Assembly: GCA_026873275.1 (NCBI GenBank)
Contig: JANTUC010000002.1
Location: 1,674,001 to 1,738,000, forward strand
Origin: Pseudopithomyces maydicus
Lineage: Eukaryota; Ascomycota; Dothideomycetes; Pleosporales; Didymosphaeriaceae
Length of the DNA: 64,000 bases
Direction of reading: 5' to 3'
Shown: positions 36,701 through 49,048 of the stretch, piece by piece
Numbering within the stretch: position 1 is the first letter of the stretch
How the letters are laid out: each line of letters begins with the position of its first letter
Translations under genes and position numbers: made by a program
Notes under the pieces: generated by a model
The model's database searches: none
The model's input: only the letters and a program-made list of their open reading frames with translations
Told to the model about the DNA's origin: nothing

Positions 36701-37654
36701 TTAATTTTAAATTTATTTATAATTAATAAGCTAGTAAATAGTAAATAGTAAAAATTATTATATTATATATATATACTCTCACTTTATATACTATAAGTAA
36801 TTATATATATATTTATATAGCTTATTATCTATTATTATATTATAATTGACATATACATAATCTCTACACACTAATAATTACTATTAGTATAATATATATA
36901 TATTAATATAGAACGTGTCGGTAAATATTAGTATTATAATATATATAGTTCTATTATTATTACTTCTAGTATAATAATAATACCTTAATTTGGCTTAATA
37001 AATAATTATATAATATATTTTTTAATCTTTTAATATAAAGTAAAATAAAGATATATTTTATACTATTAATAATATATTTTTTATTAAGAACCTATCTCTA
37101 CTCTAGCCTCTACTTTTATAATCTTTACTTTTTAGTATTATTAGTTAGCTATAGCTATATATACTACTAAAATTTCTTTTTAAGGTGGGTGAGCTTGCTT
37201 AAGTAAGTTATAGTTAATAATAATTTTATAGTATTCCTTATATCTATATTTTATATTCTTTTATATATTCTCTTTATACGCCCAGCACTTTTAAGTAAAA
37301 TATTAGTATTAAAAATAGGGAGGATTTTAAGTCTCGCTAAATTCTTTTACTTTTATTAATTAATAGTAGGCTTAGATCTTAGCTTTTAAATTCTTAAGTT
37401 TTAGTTATAAGGCTATAATTACCTCTATAGCCTAATTAAGGATAATTTAATAGTATAAATATTACTTTAAAGGGCCTATTAGGCGAGTAAAACTTATAAA
37501 CCTATTCTTACTACTTTAGGGGCAATTATATTTTATTAGGGTTACTATTTTAACCTTCTTATATATAAAGATATCCCCTTTATTACTCTTATTTTTATAT
37601 TTAGTACCTGTACGCTCTATAAGTATAGAGTCTTTTATAAAAGGTTTATTAGGC
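33705..37654. other. RIP-degraded AT-rich DNA, origin unknown
   Basis: About 4 kb of extreme AT content with stops in all frames. I see no LTR pair or domain motif. Local duplications are present: a roughly 60-bp pair around 35,890-36,000 containing CCTAAAGG(T/C)GGC, and a longer direct repeat around 36,070-36,400. Confidence 0.6.
36070..36400. repeat. Direct repeat, about 150-190 bp, two copies plus a partial third
   Basis: The sequence from ATTAGCTATAATATATTTAA through TATAAGGCCCT and AAATAATTACTTAA to AATTTATTATCTA occurs at about 36,090-36,220 and again at about 36,275-36,395, with C/T and G/A differences. A shorter related stretch follows near 36,470-36,540. Confidence 0.7.
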
Positions 37655-38147
37655 TGTTATGATCTGAGTTTTAGTACAAGGCTACAGTATCTTGTACCAG
37701 TTAGTAGCTTACCATAGGGTTAGTGATTTCTATAATTACGCGCTGTGCTGTACAAGCTGTACCGCATTTATATAGTTATATAAGTGCTTTATAGCGAGTA
37801 CCTCGTATTTATACTTAGTACTCTACTACTTAGTAGAGAGTACTTAATAGAGAGCACTTAATAGAGAGCAGTTTTTAGAAACTGCTTACTAGTGAGTAGG
37901 GCCAGTATAAAGTATATAAAAACCCAAGTTTCTTTATAAAATACTTGTGTTCAACCTGTTTATTAATCTATTGTTTGGATTCACTTAGGCCCTCTTATTG
38001 ATTTAGTATTATTTATAATATTAATCCTTCTCCCTCCGTAAGTTGCTCCTGCCTGAGAACCAACCTTAACCTCTAGGACTAGCTACCCTCGTGGTCTTAA
38101 TAAAAAGATAAATAAGTTATTAAAATTATGAATATATATACTTACTA
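37655..38147 (+). mobile_element. Candidate solo LTR, less RIP-damaged
   Basis: An insert of visibly higher GC in the AT-rich block. It starts TGTTATGATCTGAG, has a TATA-like GTATATAAAAACCC near 37,920 and a leader-like stretch after it, as in LTR promoters. TAGGC occurs directly before it (37,650-37,654) and again at 38,148-38,152, a possible 5-bp target duplication. The 3' end (ACTTACTA) fits TG..CA only if CA became TA. No partner LTR was found. Confidence 0.4.
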
Positions 38148-38539
38148 TAGGCAGGTAATTAATAAATACTTTAGTAAATAATTCTGCCTGTACTAATTAT
38201 AATTAAAAAAATAATAATAATAATATAAGCTCTTTACGTAAGTTTCGTAAATATCTAAATTTTTAATTATTAATATAGTTGTAGAGGAAGTAGTATTTAA
38301 TAAGATATATTATTTTAGATAGGTAGGCTTATACTATATATATATATTTATTATTTAATTAGCTTATTTTAAAATAGAAGTCGCGTTAGCGCGTGGTAAA
38401 TAATAAATATATAATATTTATTTAGCTGACTTTATATAGCTTATAATAAACTCTTTATATATTACTTATTATAATTACTAATATTCTACTTTCTTTAATA
38501 GAGTATAAGCGTATCTATTAAAGCCCTTTATTATATACT

Positions 38540-38713
38540 TGTCAGATGGTAGTTAAGGGCGTGGAATGGCTGAGAGTCTGCTAAGAAGGAACGCTTAGAC
38601 CATAATCTCAAACTTTATAGGAGATACTACCTGAGAACATATATAACATAATAAATAATTATTAATAATAAGAGAATTACAGCGACTCCCTATAAAGCAC
38701 TGTAAATTTGATA
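38540..38713 (+). repeat. Copia 5' LTR
   Basis: 174 bp, same length as the right copy, differing mostly by C/T and G/A. Confidence 0.9.
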
Positions 38714-41700
38714 ATTAAGAGTCTTACTGCTTTAATAACAAGCGGAAATGAATAAAAATTGACCCTATATATATTAAAGAAAAAATGGTAATCTAAAATT
38801 TGAACTAGAACAGCGGCATAGCCATATTATGTAACAACACTAACTACTAAGTCTAGTTTAACCAGTTATAAGCACGATGCGCCGTATATAATATATAGAA
38901 TAAGGTTAATTTAGCTTTAAGAGAACAATTACTTAAAGAATCTAAAATACTAAAACTTCTAGACCTCGCGACCTACACTCCGAACGTAAATATAGGCGAT
39001 AAAGAGATTCTAGAATAAATCTTAGACCTCTTACTATTAGGCGCGAAAGCGTATAAGGAGGATCTCGAACTTTATAAGCTCTAACTAGAGAGTTATAAAC
39101 TGGCTCTTAACGTATATAAGACAGAGAAATTAAGCCTATAATAGATTATTATTTTTATCTAATAGACGATAGTATTCTATTTATAACGTATATACTGCTC
39201 GCCCGATAAAACTGTTAGAAACTAGATTATAAACCTGAAATATAAAGTAGGTGTAATTATCCTATATAAATAAGAGCAAGCGCGACAGCGATATCTTAAA
39301 TTATTAAAGCCTCTACGTACAGTGAATAGCTGGGATATCTTTTTTACTAAATATAATAACGCGGTAATAGAGGCAGAGGAACTAAAAGTGGCTAAAACTA
39401 TATAATATAATTTAATTACGTTAGACTTTGTGTCTGCAGTGAACTATATAGCTCTAATATAGGTAACTAATTTTTAAGAAAATGGAAAATTCTAACCCGG
39501 TATAAATTAAAAGGAGATGATGCGAAGGTTCTGAGACTATATAATATTAAATTACTCAGTAATACGTAATAAAAGCTAAAAGGCAGTATTTATTGCGGAT
39601 GACTTTTTATATCTCGCTAAAAGTAGCCAAGCTGTCCAGGGTATATAAGGGGACTCCTAATATATAAGATCTGAATAATCTCGCAGTATAAAAAGAGGCA
39701 GGATTTAGTACTAACTAAAGAATGATGATCGTACACCTCCTAGATAATTAAATTCTTAAGGAGGGTGAGGTAACTTCGTAAAGCCGAATACCTTTAGTAA
39801 AACCCTAAGGAGGGACGCTAATAGTGGAAAATCCTAATTAGGTCTCATGTTAACCGCGAAATACCCAGTATGTAATATAAGATACCTAATTTTGAAGTGC
39901 TACTACCTGCATCCTAATAAGGCACTAGTAGGATAGTCACTATACTATAGGACTACTAAATATATTGAATTGAAGCGATAGTATAATCTAGAATTCTAGA
40001 ATCTCCTAAGAGCCTAAAGTCGGCCCAGAACTAAGATACTATTAATTAAGAATTTCTATACCCTAACTCCGGAGATTAATAATTAGTAACTAAATAGAAA
40101 ATAGGTATTAAGTATAGACTCAGCCTACGCAGCTGCATTTATAATAAATTGACTAGAGTATCTACTTAAATAATTATTTATCCTTGATTTAGGCACAACG
40201 TGTTATATTATAAACGAACTAGATAGAATATACGATTATTACTTACTAGGCATAGGAGACTTTATATAGTCTAGAAGTATACAAATATAAGTAAAAGGGT
40301 ATAGTTCTGTTGTTATAAACCTGAAATATATAAAGGGCAATAAAACACTAGTACTTAAAGATGTGGCCATTTGCCTAGATATACTATATAACTTAGTATT
40401 CTTTTGAATACTATGGTAGAAAGGATACTAGTGGAATATCCAAGTAGAACCTATAATATTAAAACGCCAGAATAGAATAACTATTAGAGAACTTACTAAG
40501 ATCTATAGATAATAAGTACTAGAATACTAATTATTAATCTACGCGGCAAACTATACGCATACTTATATATCTTGTACTAAACAACGACCCTAAAGGGTCT
40601 TAGCCTTATTATAGTATAAAAGACTAAGCTACTCAGGACCAGCAGTGATTAAATACCTAGTATAATAAGCTAAGAGGGTGCGTATTAAAGGGATTATTAT
40701 AGTGGAATGCTACTTATATAAAAGAGTAAAAATATAAAAGCAAATACACCGCGCACTTAGAAATAATAAGTAAGGACTTGTAGAGCGACTAGCCATTAAC
40801 TTTCATATATATAAATTACAATTATTTAATAAGGAGAAGAGTTAAATGCTTGTTATGGATAGATTCTTAGGATTCTAATAGGATTTCTATATTATAGATT
40901 ACCGGACGGCACGATTGATTATTAAAAGCCTAATAGTGTTCTTCGAATTCCTTAAGAACCAGTACATTAATTAGAAATAGAATCTTTCTTTAAAGATGAG
41001 GTGGCAGACAGCAGTATAGAAATAGACCATATGAATTCACTAGGTTACTATTAAAAGAGAAAGATTAAAGATTACTACCTAATACTACTATTAACACCAC
41101 CACTAATAGCACTATTAGCTTAGTGCATAATAGGAGGTATAGTAAACCTAATAGGATAAGAATTATTAAAAATAGTTCTATAGACAGCAGCCTTTATGGC
41201 AGGTATACTTATTAGAACTATTAGTATGTATAAAGATAACATAATTAATAAAGCCTAATTATAGCAAATACTAGCTAAAGGAGCTATAATTTATAAATTA
41301 GAGCTACTACCACCTTCTATATTCAAGACAGATCTCATAAAGCATATTATAGGAATACTTTTTAGAGAGGCATAGAGGGAGCACCTTAATAACTATAAAA
41401 CTACTAAATTATAGGTTAAAGTATTTTATAAAGTTGTAAAGGCAATAGGGCAGTAGATCTTAGATTATATATAGGTCTATATGTATAAGCTTAATGAGTA
41501 ATATAACCTACTTAAGTGTAAGGTATAACTAGTAGTTTAAGGGGATTAGTAACGCAATATTACCTCCTAAGATACCTATGCCGCTATACTTATAGTGTAA
41601 TTATTTCGCCTACTTATAATAATTGCAGCTAAGTATAATCTGGAACTAATACAGTATAATATTACTAACGCATTTATATACATACGACTAGATAGAGATG

Positions 41701-42965
41701 TCTATATATATATACTAAAAGAATATAAAAAGCCTAGTATAGTACTCAAACTGCTTAAAGCACTATATAGTTTATAAATATTTTTACTACTATAGTAGAG
41801 AGAATTTACTGCAACCCTAATTAAACTTAGATTCTAAGTTATCCTATATAAACCCTACTATATAATTAAAAATAGAATTATTATCTTTTTTTATATAGAT
41901 AATATTATTTTCGCAAATCATAAAAGTAAAGTCTATAAAACCTAAGAGGTAGTAGAGTAACTTAAGAAGAAATACACGATAATAGAAGGATATAATCTAT
42001 AATAGTTTCTAAGGATAGAAGTTACAAGGGAGTGGAAAACCTAATATATTAGACTCTTCTAGGAAGCCTACTGTATAAAGATTAGCTAACTTATTAATAA
42101 CTAAAATATTAGGTATAATACCCTAATGGTAAACTATAAATTAAAGCTAAGGAAAGGACTAGCAACGCTAGTAAAAATTAATAAATTCTAATGTAAGATT
42201 AGGTTACTGCTATACACTTTAGTAAATACTTAACCTAATATTGCATTCGCAACTTTAAGGTTAGCGCGATTTCTTTTAAACCTAAGCACTAAGTACTAAT
42301 GTGTAGCTAATTGAGTACTACTATATCTTAAAGAGACTAGACGACTCGCACTCTAGATAGGTAGAGGAGATACTCTAAAAGTTGCTAGTAATATATTATT
42401 TATAAACAATATAATTAATTATAAAAGCTCTTAAGGATACACTATTAAGCTATTTAATAGACTAATCGCCTAGAGAGCAAATAAACAGGATATTATTATA
42501 ACCTTTACTATAGAAGCCGAGCTACTAGCACTGTTATAAGTAACTAAGAAAGTAATTTTCACTATAAGACTAATTAGAGAATTAAAAGTCCTATTACTTA
42601 GTTTTATAATTACTATATAATACGATAACTAATAGATAATTAGACTAGTTACTTAGAAGATATCTAAGCTATAGATAAAGCTTAGGCATATAGATATATA
42701 TAACCACTGACTCCGACAAGAGATAACCAGAGGATATATTAATATAGAATATATATAATTAGCAGATATAATTGCTGACAGATTTATAAAGGCACTTTTA
42801 GGAAATTAGTAGTAGGAATTCCTAAGCTAACTAGGCCTAGTTAAAGTATAGGATTAATAAGTAGCCTATAAGGCGCCAGTTAATAAGATATAAGTATACC
42901 TTAACAATCTCAGCCTATCTAAATAACCTTAAGAATAGCTTAAAGGGCTTCAAGCTAAAGGGGTG

Positions 42966-43139
42966 TGTTAGATAGTAATTAAGGGCGTAGAATAATTAAG
43001 AGTCTGCTAAGAAGGAATACTCAGACTATAATCTTAAACTTTATAAAAGATACTACCTAAGAACACATATAACACAATAAATAATTATTAACAACGAGAG
43101 AATTACGGCGACTCCCTGTGAAGCACTGTAAATCTGACA
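42966..43139 (+). repeat. Copia 3' LTR
   Basis: 174 bp with canonical TG..CA ends in a 6-bp inverted form (TGTTAG and CTGACA). Confidence 0.9.
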
Positions 43140-43144
43140 ATACT

Positions 43145-44067
43145 ATAATTTTACGCTTGCGCCTACTATTATTATAAATTCTAGTATATATTTTTATATA
43201 TTTAGCCGCTAAATTCTAGAGCTATAGAATAATAAAGTAACTTTTTATATACCTTTTTACTAAAAATGTGTTTCCTTTAGTTTAAAGTTAGTATATAATA
43301 TTAATATATATAGGGAGCCACTAATATAGTATAGAATTATTTAATAATAGTAGATTTATAATATTAATAACTATTAGGCTTTCCGCTTTATATTACTTTC
43401 TCTATATTTATAATTTAACTTTATATAAGTTCCTTACTAGTGGCGGATTATAAACTAGTAGTTAAATAGTATTAAAAGATATAAATATCTTCTTTTATTA
43501 AAAATATACTATTATTTTAGTTATATTTAAGCTATAGTTATCTTATATACTCTTAGTTATTTTTAGGCTTTAAGTATTATATATATTTTTAGTTATTTTA
43601 TACTTTTAGCTATCTCTTTTAGCTAGTTATTTTTAGTTACTATATAAGTAGAAAATATTTTATTTATATATATTAAAGTTTCTATAATTAAGCTTAAAGC
43701 TTTAAACGCAGCTTTATACTTAAGTGTTTATTTATCTTTTACTTTTACTATTACTATACTTAAGGGATATAATTTAGATTAGTTATTATTTAGTCTCTAG
43801 TAAATTTTAGATATTTTTATATAAAAAATAATTTTTCCTCTACCTCTCTTTCCTTTTTATTCTACCACTTTTAGCTAGTTTGTATATTAAGAACTTTTTA
43901 ATAATCTTTTTTAGAAAAACTTTGCCCACCTAATTACTAAAGGGCTTATATAAAATTACTAGTTAGCTTAAAAATTATATAATATACTTAAGCCTTTATT
44001 TATTAACTACTATATTATTACTTCTTCTTTTAGATCTATATTTTATATAACTTATAATTTATCTCTA
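43145..44067. other. RIP-degraded AT-rich DNA
   Basis: No open frame, domain or clear repeat boundary was recognised. Confidence 0.5.
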
Positions 44068-44173
44068 GTTTACAGTGCCCTTTATACAACTTATAATTTA
44101 TAATATAATTAATTATATTAGTTTGCAGTGCTCTCTATATAATTTATAATTTATAATATAATTAACCACGTTA
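44068..44173. repeat. 53-bp tandem duplication
   Basis: Two adjacent 53-bp units starting GTTT(A/G)CAGTGC, differing mainly at transition positions. Confidence 0.75.
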
Positions 44174-44269
44174 CATTAAAGTAGAATATATTAATAATAA
44201 GGTAGTAAACTGCTTTCTAGTAGGAAACTACAATAACCTTAGTTAAAGCCTTTAAACTTTAATAATTTT

Positions 44270-44720
44270 ATTTTTAAGTACTACCTTTAAGCTCTATTAT
44301 TAATAACTACTTTTAAGTATTATCTTTAGACTCTATTATAGGCAACTACTTTTAAGCTCTGCTATAAATAATTATTTTTAAGTATTAATTTTAAGCTCTG
44401 CTATAGGTAATTACCTTTAAGTTTTACTACAAATAATTACCTTTTAGCTTAATAATTACCTATAAATTATACTATTAATAACTACCTTTTAGCTTAATAG
44501 TTACTTTTAAACTTTACTATTAATAATTATCTTTTAGCTTAACAGCTACTTTTAAGTTTTATTATTAATAATTACCTCTTAGCTTAATAGCTACCTTTAA
44601 GCTATATTATTAATAACTACCTCTTAGCTTAATAACTACCTATAAGTTATAATATTAATAATTACCTTCGAGCTCTACTATTAATAACCACTTTTAAGCT
44701 ATATTATTAATAATTAATTA
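44270..44720. repeat. Degenerate tandem repeat, about 30/60-bp period
   Basis: Units combine CTACCTTTTAGCTTAATA and AAGCT(C/A)TA(C/T)TATTAATAA over about 450 bp. The exact period is uncertain because of RIP changes. Confidence 0.6.
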
Positions 44721-45239
44721 ATAACTCTATAATAATATTTTTATCTTTTGGGGCTTTCTATCTGTTAGGATTTAAATATTATATTAACCCTTATAGGATA
44801 TAATACTATAAAATTTATAAATAACTTAATACCGGCGGCTTTAGCTAATAGAGTTTTATATAGAGTTTAGCTAGTAATATTTAATCTTATAAAAATAATT
44901 AGTATATTAATAGATAATAGTCTACTATATATATATAGGGCTCTTTAGGGCTCTATAGTTATATATATAAATAGTAAAGTAACTTAAGTTATAAAATTTT
45001 TATAGCCTATCTTTAATATTTAGAATAAATAAGCTAGGCACGGCCCTCCTTTATAGTTTACTATAAATTATAAATTAAGATTACTTATATTATAAGTTAT
45101 ATTTAGGGATTTATCGCTTATTAGTAAATTTAGTGTTACTATATTATTAAGGAGTGATTAGAAATTCTTTATTAAAATAATATATATATATAGTTTTGAA
45201 GAAAGATTAGAAGAGTTAGTAATATAATAATATATTATA

Positions 45240-45720
45240 AAAAGGATACTATATATTCTTTTATATATATTATTATTAGTACTAATAGTGATAATTAGTA
45301 TAGAGTATACTTATTAAGAAAGAATTTATCTATTTTTTAAATATTAGCAGAAGTTAAGAATAATATAATAGTATATTATAAAATAAATATTATATATATT
45401 CTTTTATATGTACTATTATTAGTACTAATAGTGATAATTAGTATAGAATATACTTATTAAGAAAGAATTTATCTGTTTTTTAAATATTAGGAGAAGTTGA
45501 GAATAATATAATATTATATTATAAAAAGAATACTATATATTCTTTTATATATACTATTATTAGCACTAATAGTAATAGTTAGTATAGAATATACTAAATT
45601 ACTAATAATATATATTCTTTTCTATGTACTATTATTAGTACTAATAATAATAATTAGTATAGAGTATACTTCCTAATAAGGAATTTATCTATTTTTAAAT
45701 ATTATTTTTATATTTTTAAT
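45240..45720. repeat. About 142-bp tandem repeat, three copies plus a shortened fourth
   Basis: The anchor ACTAATAGTG or close variants occurs at 45,281, 45,424 and 45,565 (143 and 141 bp apart), then a related one at 45,640. Each unit contains TATACTTATTAAGAAAG or a remnant and an ATATATTCTTTT stretch. Confidence 0.75.
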
Positions 45721-45819
45721 ATAATAGTTTATATTAATTTTATATCTTTTATATAAATGTAGTAAAGTACTAGTTATTAAGATTAATAATTAAATATAAT
45801 ATAAAATATTCTTCTATTT

Positions 45820-46520
45820 CCTTTACTTCTAATACTAATAATTAATATTAGTATATAGAGTAAAATATATATAAGAATAATATATCCTGTTTTAAGGTAA
45901 TTTAATAATTAAATTTTTATATTATATATATCTCTAGTACTAATAGTAAAGGTTAGTATAGACTATAGAGACTATAAAAGAGATATATATATATTATAAA
46001 TTTATAATATATATAAAAATAAAAAGATTTTTATTATATAGATTTCTTTATTACTACTTTGTCTAGTACTACTGTACTAATAATAAGTATTAGTATAGAT
46101 AATAGTAGAAAGAATAATATATTTAAAATATATTTCTTTTATTATATAAATTCTTATACCTCTCTTATCTCTAGTACTAATAGTAAATATTAGTATAGAG
46201 AATATTAGAGGTTTTAGAAAATAGAGTATATATAAAATTTATAATTTTTATTATATAAATTCTTATATCGCTTTCTTCTCTAGTACTAATAGTAAAGATT
46301 AGTATAGAGAGTATAATAGATATAAGAAAAAATTATTTTTTAATATATTATTTTATATATTTTATCTTTAGTACAAATAGTAAGGATTAGTATATAAAGT
46401 ATAATATATATATATATAGTTATATTTTTATTATATATTTTTCTTAATTACCTTAGTCTCTAATACTAATAGTAGATATTAATATTAGAAGTAAAATAAA
46501 TAATAGAATATTTTATATAT
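45820..46520. repeat. Array of diverged palindromic motifs near the right end
   Basis: A motif like CTCTAGTACTAATAGTAAAG, then ATTAGTATAGAG, recurs at roughly 90-120 bp intervals (about 45,935, 46,060, 46,170, 46,285, 46,370, 46,465). Each half can pair with the other. The same core (TACTAATA, TATTAGTA) is found near the left end of the block around 26,020. Confidence 0.6.
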
Positions 46521-46947
46521 ATATTAAGAATTTAATTAATAGTACTCTATATTTGGAATAATAATTAATATAAGGATAAAATATGTTAATTTATATATAT
46601 TATATTTTATTTAATAGTAAACAATTACAATCTTTAAAGTATACGATAGAGTATTATATATTCTAAAAATATATATAGTTATAGTACTAATAGTTATTAT
46701 TAGTATAAGGTCCTTAAAGAGTCTAGGAATTCTATTATATATATATAGTAGTTAAAGAATTAAATAATATATATAAGTAAAAATATAACTAAATTAGGTA
46801 TTGTATTTTCCGAATTAAGAACTTAAATATTTATATTAGAATTTATTTACCTATTAAATATAAAGAATTATAATTTAGGTAATATTTTCTTTTATATAGG
46901 TAAATTAATTACCTACTTAGGTAAATTAGTACCCCTTTTCAGTACAC

Positions 46948-46960
46948 TTTGGCCGTAGTG
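46948..46960 (-). repeat. Right terminal inverted repeat
   Basis: TTTGGCCGTAGTG, exact inverse of 25,580-25,592. Ordinary GC resumes immediately after it. Confidence 0.65.
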
Positions 46961-47366
46961 ACCGCATTGAACCTGACTTGGACTCGGGGGCACTCTAACA
47001 GCGATAACTACCTTTTTCCCTGGCTTTAGTGACATGATTGTCAGCGCACGATGTGGATGCGAAAAAGATTCTCAAGATACCAGTGCGCAATATGCAGCCC
47101 TCTATTTCATAACTTCCAACTATTCAGTGGGTTTCGGGCCACAATAGGCTATTGGATTGTGTAACACAAGTTTTGACACCTAAGTGGAGAAACGTAGCAT
47201 GCGCCCCCCGCTGCACAACCGCAGTGTGGCAGAAGTTTGTTTTCTTTCTTATATGTTCAAGTTCTGAAGTAGATACAAGCTGTATAGTTTGTATATGCTT
47301 TTAAACCGTTTCAAGAAAGCTCAACTCAGTGATTGATTGCTATGAAATATGTGAGAAACAGAGCTT
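46961..47366. other. Intergenic, no gene seen
   Basis: Ordinary base composition between the AT-rich block and the 3' end of the DUF4419 gene. No open frame or repeat supported. Confidence 0.5.
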
Positions 47367-49048
47367 CTACCGTTGTCGGATTGGTACCCCGTTATATGCC
47401 AGGTCTTTATCAAAAGTCTCTGCATCACTATCAAACTCAGCATCTGGCACGTCAGGATCTTTCCCATAGGTCCCTTCTTTTGTACGAATTACCCACCAAC
47501 CTGTGATGGGTTGGAGTGTGTCTTTCTTTCCACCATGTTCATAGGCCCATGGTTTGTTAAGTTCCATCAGATCTGAAACTTGTGCAACGTGAGAGTTTCT
47601 GTCGTCTACCATAATTTTTCCCCCTGATGAGAAAACACAAAAGCTTCTTGATGTGGTCCTACTCTCAAATACATCGGTCGGGTCTCACAATCGCATAATG
47701 GAGTCCATTTGCGCAAATACTCCTTCTCTCTCGGTGTTCCATCTACAAAGCCTGAGTCTGTACTATCATCCATGGAGCTCGATCTTTTGCTATCATCACC
47801 CGCGGGGCGTAGTTCTTTTCCATCTTTGCCCATGATGCTCCATCTTTTCTTATGTTTCCCCGAGAAGTGGAAGCAAGACATGAAAAGCCGTCTCGGAATT
47901 CCTTTCTTAGCCAGGAGCCCATCATCAGGCATAGATTTCGATTTAGTACCCCTCCTTGTCAATGGGAAGATCTGCTCACTGTCGAGCACTTCATAACCCA
48001 CAAAACCAGCGACAGCCTTTGTCATGAATTTATCACCAAAATGGTTGACATGAATTGGAACGTGAATGTAAGCTGCTGGCACGTTGTTCCAACTCAAAGA
48101 TCCGAAATGATGATCGGTAACCCCCCAGTCACTTTTTTCTTCAAGGGCCTTTGCTTCCCACTGATATCGTCCAGCGAGGAGCTTTCCTTCCGTATCCCAG
48201 AAGCAGAATGCTAGCACCCAACCGGTGATAGGCTTATCTCCATAATAATCGTCTCTATGGGCGTGAACTGCGCATTGCCAGAAGTGTACCACATCGGGGG
48301 AATCCGGAGCTTTGAAAGTTTGGACGATCTTTCGCACCACAGCTTCTAAGACCACTTTCCATTTTCTTAGTTCTGGATGTTTGACTGCAAATCTTGATAG
48401 AAATTCAACACGAGCGAGAATCTTTTGCCAATCGCTTTCTTCGCCAAGAAGTGTGACAGAGGGGATTCCACATGTTATGTCCGCGAAGTAAGCAAGATAT
48501 TTCTGCATTGTACCCATCATGATGATGGATGCAGTAACCTTGTCCGTGACCGTAGTGGTTGTGAAGTCCGGCATTACCCATTCACGAAAGTCAGCATCCT
48601 TGATTTTATTGTGGATCAAATTCGTCATTTGCCGCAAGATGCTCGCAAAGTCCATCTTTGGCGACTCCACCTTAAGTTTAACTTTCCCATTGTGATCCAC
48701 AAAATGTTCCCGCATCTCTTCGGCGTGGCGATTGACGTAGAAGTTGAACTGTATTAAAATGGCAAACCACACATCGTCCGGCCGGAGAACCACATGATTA
48801 TGGTTGCGATAAGCATCCAAGATAGTGCCTACAAAGCCATTGACAGTATTATCCATTACCCCAAAATATGGTATCTTGACATTCACATTGCTCACAAAGG
48901 AAGAACCAAGAACAGAGTCTTCATTTCCATGTAACACGTTCTGCCAGACCTCGGGGCAAACACTTTGTAGAAGACTGGTAGAATTGTGGGTCGATACCGC
49001 GGGTGCGGGCATTACCTCGACGGGTGCTACGCGAGTGGTGACTGGCAT
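47367..49048 (-). CDS. DUF4419-family protein, frame interrupted near its C terminus
   Basis: The main frame (49,048-47,606) has 480 residues with the DUF4419 pattern: VVLRPDDVWFAILIQFNFYV, then FVDHNGKVKL, and further on YLAYFADITCGIPSVTLLGE and ITGWVLAFCFWD. It ends in a stop after FSHQGEKLW. The next frame overlaps it by 7 bases and continues convincingly (DDRNSHVAQVSDLMELNKPW, TLQPITGWW) to 47,367. Adding one base in the G5/A5 runs at about 47,617-47,628 gives 1683 nt and 560 residues. The family is widespread in fungi and has no firmly established biochemical role that I know. The gene is the first intact-looking one to the right of the AT-rich block and is divergent from the HET gene. 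Confidence 0.75.

Larger units (their letters stand above)
38540..43139 (+). mobile_element. Ty1/Copia LTR retrotransposon, structurally complete, RIP-inactivated
   Basis: Exactly 4600 bp between two 174-bp LTRs (38,540-38,713 and 42,966-43,139), flanked by the 5-bp target duplication ATACT (38,535-38,539 and 43,140-43,144). The right LTR has intact ends, TGTTAG..CTGACA; the left begins TGTCAG and ends TTGATA. Plus-strand domain order is integrase-like (MDRFLGF near 40,855), reverse transcriptase (LKLLKALYSL near 41,745; YIDNIIFA at 41,892-41,915), then an RNase H-like TIEAELLAL near 42,510. Integrase before RT is the Copia order. YxDD has become YIDN and many Gln codons are stops. No open reading frame survives. 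Confidence 0.9.
25580..46960. mobile_element. AT-rich RIP-damaged island bounded by 13-bp inverted repeats, CACTA-like ends
   Basis: A 21,381-bp block of very low GC. Its exact edges are CACTACGGCCAAA at 25,580-25,592 and the inverse TTTGGCCGTAGTG at 46,948-46,960. Just inside both ends the motif AATTTACCTATATA recurs in opposite orientation, with several more ACCTA/TAGGT motifs. CACTA termini with subterminal repeats are the hallmark of CACTA (En/Spm) DNA transposons. Only a 2-bp flanking match (AC) is seen, against the usual 3-bp duplication. No transposase is recognisable. The interior holds nested LTR elements and repeats. CpA and TpG are scarce and TpA abundant, the RIP signature. Whether the block is one old DNA transposon filled by insertions, or the match at the ends is coincidental, is unproven. 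Confidence 0.55.

Noticed and set aside
45240..46520. Possible centromere or origin because of AT-rich palindromic repeats
   Set aside because: The repeats lie inside a block bounded by transposon-like ends and share RIP damage; nothing specific points to a centromere.
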